From contig NWUY0300009190.1 of assembly GCA_004151065.3 (NCBI GenBank), forward strand, positions 17,699 to 29,632: 11,934 bases of DNA, read 5' to 3'. Position 1 is the stretch's first letter. Each line of letters starts with the position of its first letter. Source of the stretch: Larix sibirica. Lineage: Eukaryota; Streptophyta; Pinopsida; Pinales; Pinaceae. The notes beneath the pieces are model-generated. The model was not told where the DNA came from and made no database searches. It worked only from the letters and a program-made list of their open reading frames with translations. A program made the translations under genes and the position numbers. Below are positions 8,119 to 11,934 of the stretch, one piece after another.

Positions 8119-9267
8119 ATGAGATTTTATTTCGGATGCAACTATGACAATGTCTTCTTAAGGTGCCTGGTAAAGTCTAATGTTTGCAAGGTATTATCAT
8201 AATTACATTATGGTCCTATAGGAAGACATTGCATAGGGTATACCATGGACCATAAAGTTCTCTAGGATGGGTATTATTGGACAGCATTGTTTAAGGACGC
8301 ACATGCTTATGCTATAAAATGTTCAGATTGTCAAAAAAATGCAGGAAGGGAAAACAAACCATCCTTTCCTCTTTAACCAGTTTCAATTGATAACTCGTTT
8401 CAACAATGGGGTCTGGACATCATCGGAGAAATCAATATGAACTCATATCAGCTCCACAAATACATCTTGATAGTGTCAGATTATTTTACTAGATGGAATA
8501 AAGTTGTTCCCGTGAATACTGTCAACAATAATCAAGTGATACATTTCCTAGAATCTAGTATCCTTACCAGGTTTGGTGTCCCTAATTCTTTAGTGTTTGA
8601 TAATGCAAAACATTTTACATAGCTAAAGCTAATCGAATTTTCTTTGGATAAATGTATTAAGATCAAGTACGATGATAACTATTACCCACAAGGGAATAAT
8701 GCTGTATAATCCACCAATAGAAACCTAATATGAATCTTTAAAAATATTGTAGTTGATCATCAAAGAAATTGGCATCGGGCCTTACCCACCATTCTTTGGG
8801 ATGATAAGGTAACACCAAAAACTACATTAGGAAACTCTCCTTTCTTTCTAGTCTATGATGAAGCGGCTATCCTACCCCCAAATATCTTTTTACCCTCTCT
8901 CCAACTAGCCCAGTCCATTAGGGAAACCGACTATCTAGTTATGCAAAGAATAATCGACACTATCCTTAAACTGGAAGAGGGGAGGGAAAAGACCAAGAAA
9001 AAATTTAACGAACATCAAAAATTAGTAAAACATTGGTTTAATAAGAATTCTATTAATGATAAGGACTTCCAAATAGGTTACCTAGTCTTGAAATGGGATG
9101 AAACTCATGAAGCCAAAGGGAAACACTCAAATTTTTAGCAAATGTGGCTAGGCCCATTTCAAATTCAAGAAAATATTTGCCGAGGAAATTTCCATCTTAG
9201 AACCTTAGAGGGGGGAATAGATCTCCTAGTTAATGGCCAAATCCTAAAGAAAACTTCCAATGGATGA
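8119..9267 (+). pseudogene. pol (INT): Ty3/gypsy integrase, inactivated
   Basis: Integrase inserts element cDNA into the genome. Frame 1 shows the HHCC zinc-binding domain: His 8206 and 8227, Cys 8320 and 8329, within HYGPIGRH and KCSDCQK. The core follows with Asp 8416 in WGLDIIGEI and Asp 8599 in VFDNAKHF. The third catalytic position, 36 codons on (8707-8709), is TAA instead of Glu, between GNNAV and STN. The C-terminal part has GNSPFFLVY, LQLAQSIRE, a Lys-rich helix (8941-9060), LVLKWDE, WLGPFQI and the closing VNGQILKK before TGA 9265-9267. Other stops lie at 8113, 8116, 8200, 8263, 8374, 8620, 8731 and 9136. The domain is nearly full length without frameshift and is dead through point mutations. 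No chromodomain is seen at the C-terminus, as expected for the Tat/Athila branch. Confidence 0.93.
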
Positions 9268-10331
9268 TCACTTCATGCAATTTAGTTTGTACATATTAGT
9301 TTTCATTTTTGTTTTTCTTACGTAGAATTGTGTTGTTTTGCATTTAATTTTGCTAGTAGTATTGTTGTTTTCGATTTAGTTACTTTTCCTACTTTCTGTT
9401 AATAAATTCTAATTTCATATTGAATTTGGACACCTTAAATGTTTAACTTATTTTTTATCAAAATCATCATGTTGGTTTGAATTTGGTTGCAAAAATGTTT
9501 TTCCAGTCTTAAACAATTTTGAGCTTTACTATGAGAATCAAAGTCCCGTGAATTGATTCATGAAACCGTTAATATCTGGGAAACAAAGACTTACTCTGTC
9601 TAGTTGTTTTGAATAAAGTTGTAAAACTAAGGGTTAATAATGAGACCTTGGGATGGGCATATCATACAATTCTTAATGAGTGTTGAGGTTATATATTCTG
9701 AGAAACGTTTACAAAGTGAAGTTCAAAAATGATGTACTCTTCTTCATGGAGGTACTGTCATAAAATATTTAAGTATTACAAAACAACATATATATGCTTG
9801 CCTCTAGGTATCTTCAATCTATTTTATGAAAGCTCCATCAACCACACATAATAAAATGTCAATTCTTCTATGCTTTCAAGCGGTTTTCCCATGGAAATGC
9901 CAGCAAATCAAACCGACTCTTAATGCCACCCCATGCCTTTAAGATGATTTTGAATATGATCTCCCATCCATCAAAATATAAATAAAAGCATAAGAAAAAT
10001 ATCAAAAGAGAAAAATAACAGAAAATATATATAATCATATATTCGTCTCAATTGTTCGGGTTTAGAGCTTTCAATTCAAAGGGGTTGTAAGAGGAAATTG
10101 TGTCAAGGATATGGATCCCTATGGGAAGAAGAGCCATGCATGTGGTGTTAGAGGTGAGGACCAACATTAATTTTTGTCATACTGCGAATTGTCTCTTGTG
10201 GTGTTGATCCCAAGAAAATCATGTGTATGAAAATGCCTAGATAAATTAACCCCATAATTATACTTATAAAGAATAATTGGAAGATTACCTTAAGAAAACT
10301 ATTATTTTTCTTATCTTTCTAGAAGCAAATA
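9268..10331 (+). other. Non-coding 3' region of the element after pol
   Basis: About 1.06 kb of AT-rich sequence with stops in all frames. Its first part (9290-9470) is very T-rich, resembling a plant 3' untranslated or spacer region. No convincing protein was read on either strand. It lies between integrase and the antisense relic frame, where Tat-type elements have a long spacer. No LTR-like TG...CA block, TATA box or copy of 244-480 was found. Confidence 0.5.
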
Positions 10332-11138
10332 TTATGATGTGTAAATGGTGAAAGAAGGGGAAACCAAGTTCCACAGAAGGCTTTCTCGTAAATACTCAAA
10401 TGTTTGACGTTTTATGAGTATTCCTAACATAACAGAGATAACTGGTTTGTCCCATGTGTCACCAATTATTGTTCCCACAACAAATCCCATTAGATGGTAC
10501 TCCTTGAGAAGGAAGAAAATCTCGTTCCCCAATACTAAACTCGGATTAATATTGTCTATTGGAAGAAAATTCCTTTGGTCCTAGTATATCACTTTTCTGA
10601 AACCCGACATTAGGGATTGCTTTATCATATATGTCTAATCAGGATTGCTTGTATTGTCACTTATAGTGAATTCCCAATAGACATCTCCCCATCCAGCCTA
10701 CACTGGAATTTCTTGAGTGCCCCAATGTATTATGCCCAATAACATGTGATCAAGACGATGGTCTTAGAGTTCTAGCTCACCATCCTTCCATTTTTTGAAT
10801 CGGATTTATTCCATCATATTTTCCACCTACACTTGTCATTCATGATTGTTGATGGTCATTTTTTGAATTTTCTCACCTAATGTTATATCATATCTTCTCA
10901 TACCGGTCTTTTCGAAGTAGCCATTGTCAAATTTGTCTCGAAAAGCTTATCCTCACATAAGCGCTCATATCTATAATTTCATATTCCTTCATTTATGAGA
11001 AATATTACTCACTGGATACTGTGCATGAAAAGAGATCCACCATTAATTTTCCTTCGTAGTGGCATTAATTACAGAAGATAAGGTTTCTTTTGAACGTTAA
11101 AGGGGATAGCTTCACCATTAATCCTTACCATTACTCAT
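10332..11138 (-). pseudogene. Antisense relic coding frame downstream of integrase, unknown product
   Basis: On the minus strand one frame from an ATG at 11138 to TAA 10334-10332 reads about 268 codons without an indel but with 16 stops. The last 82 codons (10580-10335) are uninterrupted: NFLPIDNINPSLVLGN, FLLKEYHLMGFVVG, GDTWDKP and LLWNLVSPSF. Upstream pieces also look protein-like: WWISFHAQYPV, FRDKFDNGYFEKTG, RYDITLGEKIQKM, FKKWKDGEL and HMLLGIIHWG. Most stops could come from Arg, Gln or Trp codons by one transition. I do not recognise a named domain. Some Tat-lineage elements carry an antisense ORF between integrase and the 3' LTR, and the position here fits. Sixteen stops are about what chance would give in AT-rich DNA, so the evidence is the long open end and the residue patterns. 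A captured host fragment is the alternative. Confidence 0.55.
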
Positions 11139-11317
11139 TGTTAACTTGTTAAAGAAGCAAAAAAAAACCTCGCCATTATGTTGCTCAAAGTTCATTCAGT
11201 TTTAGCTCAAAGCTTGAAGTAGAGTTGACTTATGTTCATAATTCATGTATATATTGATTTATTGCTACCAAATTGAAGATTCCTAATTTTTGTTTCTACT
11301 ACATAATTATAATATTC
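11139..11317. other. Short AT-rich non-coding stretch
   Basis: The stretch contains a run of nine A residues near 11159-11167 and no clear coding frame. On the minus strand an ATG at 11176 opens a short frame offset from the relic frame below it. This could be the original start of the antisense gene with the A/T run causing a frame slip, but the evidence is weak. Confidence 0.3.
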
Positions 11318-11436
11318 AAAATATTGAAAGCACAAGGATGGAGGGTAGTAGCACTAAAGGGAGAAGTGGAAGAGATTCCCAACCTAGAGAAAGATGTAGA
11401 TGCGGTTATGTTAGGAACCCATGTCTTTACTTTGTT
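11318..11436 (+). CDS. Unrecognised open segment ending at the N gap
   Basis: The plus strand reads about 40 codons with a balanced, protein-like composition (AQGWRVVALKGEVEEI, then DVDAVMLGTHVF) up to the N bases. The open frame begins at 11273, but the first part looks like AT-rich noise (a run of Tyr and Ile). It does not match reverse transcriptase and so does not continue the LINE on the other side of the gap. It may be a fragment of another gene or element. The family is unknown and a chance ORF is possible. Confidence 0.3.
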
Positions 11437-11438
11437 NN
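11437..11438. other. Two-base assembly ambiguity (NN)
   Basis: Two N bases lie exactly where LINE reverse transcriptase similarity stops on one side and an unrelated frame starts on the other. This marks uncertain sequence and perhaps a join. Confidence 0.95.
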
Positions 11439-11934
11439 ACCAGGGTGAGAAGCTTCTTTGTCCTTGGGGATTAGATAAAGGTGAGTGGCATTGAGAGCAG
11501 GCAACACCCATTTCTTTTGTCTGGATTCTTCAACGACTTCCCAAACTTCAGTTTTGATTAGATCCCAGCAGTGATGGAAGAAGTTGGTGGTGAAGCCATC
11601 TAGGCTAGGCGCTTTATCATCTGCCATTTGATTAACAACAATCTCGACTTCCTGTAGTGAGATGGGTTGCATTAAGGAGGCATTGTGCTCCTCAGTAATG
11701 ATTGCAGGGATGTGGTGTGTAACCTAAGAAATGGTCGTGGATCTAGAACCAGGAGGTTCCGTGAGGAGATCTTGGAAGAACATTTTGAGTTTCGTTTCGA
11801 TATTCGTCTGTTCCTAAAGGACTTCTCCGGTCTCGGCTTTGAGCTTTTTGATACGATTGTGCATTATGTGCTGAAGGGTAGAGCGGTGGAAGAAGGAGGT
11901 ATTGCGATCTCCATCTTTGAGCCATGCAACTCTT
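11439..11934 (-). pseudogene. Plant L1-type LINE, partial reverse transcriptase ORF
   Basis: One minus-strand frame runs from the window edge to the N gap. It reads VAWLKDGDRNTSFFHR (about 11930-11883), the conserved stretch between endonuclease and RT in plant L1-type LINEs. Then come RIKKLKAETGE, FFQDLLTEP, and the first RT block with ADDKAPSLDGFTTNFF (about 11633-11586), CWDLIKTEVWEVVEE and NATHLYLIPK. Active LINEs usually have KAPGPDGF; here GP reads SL. TAG stops at 11816-11814 and 11726-11724 break the frame. Palm motifs, including the catalytic F/YADD, would lie beyond the gap and are absent. LINE RT primes on nicked target DNA. The endonuclease would lie to the right of the window. 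This fragment is separate from the Ty3 element and opposite in strand. Confidence 0.9.

Larger units (their letters stand above)
244..11200 (+). mobile_element. Decayed Ty3/gypsy LTR retrotransposon, Tat-like, interrupted by a 3 kb insert
   Basis: The span holds a probable 5' LTR, gag, protease, an extra RNase H, reverse transcriptase, a second RNase H remnant and integrase, all on the plus strand. An antisense relic frame follows. Integrase after RT defines Ty3/gypsy. Two RNase H domains plus an antisense 3' frame point to the plant Tat lineage. Gag and protease are split by unrelated DNA at about 1960-5120. At least four frameshifts and more than twenty in-frame stops make the copy non-autonomous. 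The right end is inferred: no 3' LTR is seen before the LINE fragment, so it may lie outside the window, be deleted, or be lost at the N gap. The plant Ty3 assignment is firm; the Tat assignment is an inference from architecture. Confidence 0.85.

Noticed and set aside
9268-11300. 3' LTR of the element
   Set aside because: No stretch matched 244-480 by eye. It is probably outside the window, lost, or too diverged to see.
1-11934. tRNA or rRNA genes, CRISPR array, bacterial operon signals
   Set aside because: No cloverleaf, rRNA core, spaced repeats or ribosome binding sites were seen. The content is eukaryotic retroelement DNA.

Overview
The window looks like intergenic DNA from a land plant. 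It is AT-rich, has no intact cellular gene, and is filled with decayed retroelements. The Tat-like Ty3/gypsy element and the plant L1-type LINE fit a large plant genome. A gymnosperm is possible, because the element reads like Tat-type elements I associate with conifers, but the window alone does not prove it. Nothing suggests a bacterium or a virus isolate.

Layout. Bases 1-243 look like the 3' internal end of an upstream element: a short ORF, then a purine-rich tract. A probable LTR starts near 244 (TGTTGAGG), with a TATA box at 371-378 and AATAAA at 396-401. A broken gag runs 588-1956 in three successive frames. About 3.1 kb of unrelated DNA (about 1960-5120) then separates gag from pol. 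It holds a decayed coiled-coil coding tract (3427-4136, perhaps continuing to about 4920) in non-coding DNA with scattered CGACT/AGTCG motifs. Pol resumes at about 5127 and runs to 9267 in three frame blocks (frame 3, then 1, then 3, then 1). Its order is aspartic protease, extra RNase H, reverse transcriptase, degenerate Ty3-type RNase H, integrase.

Downstream of pol is about 1 kb of non-coding DNA. After it comes a minus-strand relic coding frame (10332-11138). This matches the plan of Tat-lineage elements, some of which carry antisense ORFs between integrase and the 3' LTR. At the right edge a two-base N gap (11437-11438) abuts a minus-strand LINE reverse transcriptase fragment (11439-11934). 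No 3' LTR is visible.

All coding parts are dead. The protease catalytic Asp codon reads Asn, the integrase catalytic Glu codon is a stop, and there are several frameshifts and many stops. Most stops that can be compared with the family pattern fit C-to-T change (CAG/CAA to TAG/TAA, CGA to TGA, TGG to TGA/TAG), as expected for a long-methylated, silenced element.

The most interesting architecture is the RNase H domain placed before RT and still carrying acidic catalytic residues, while the ordinary RNase H after RT has lost them. Second is the antisense relic frame. Family assignments rest on motif recognition and not on a search.
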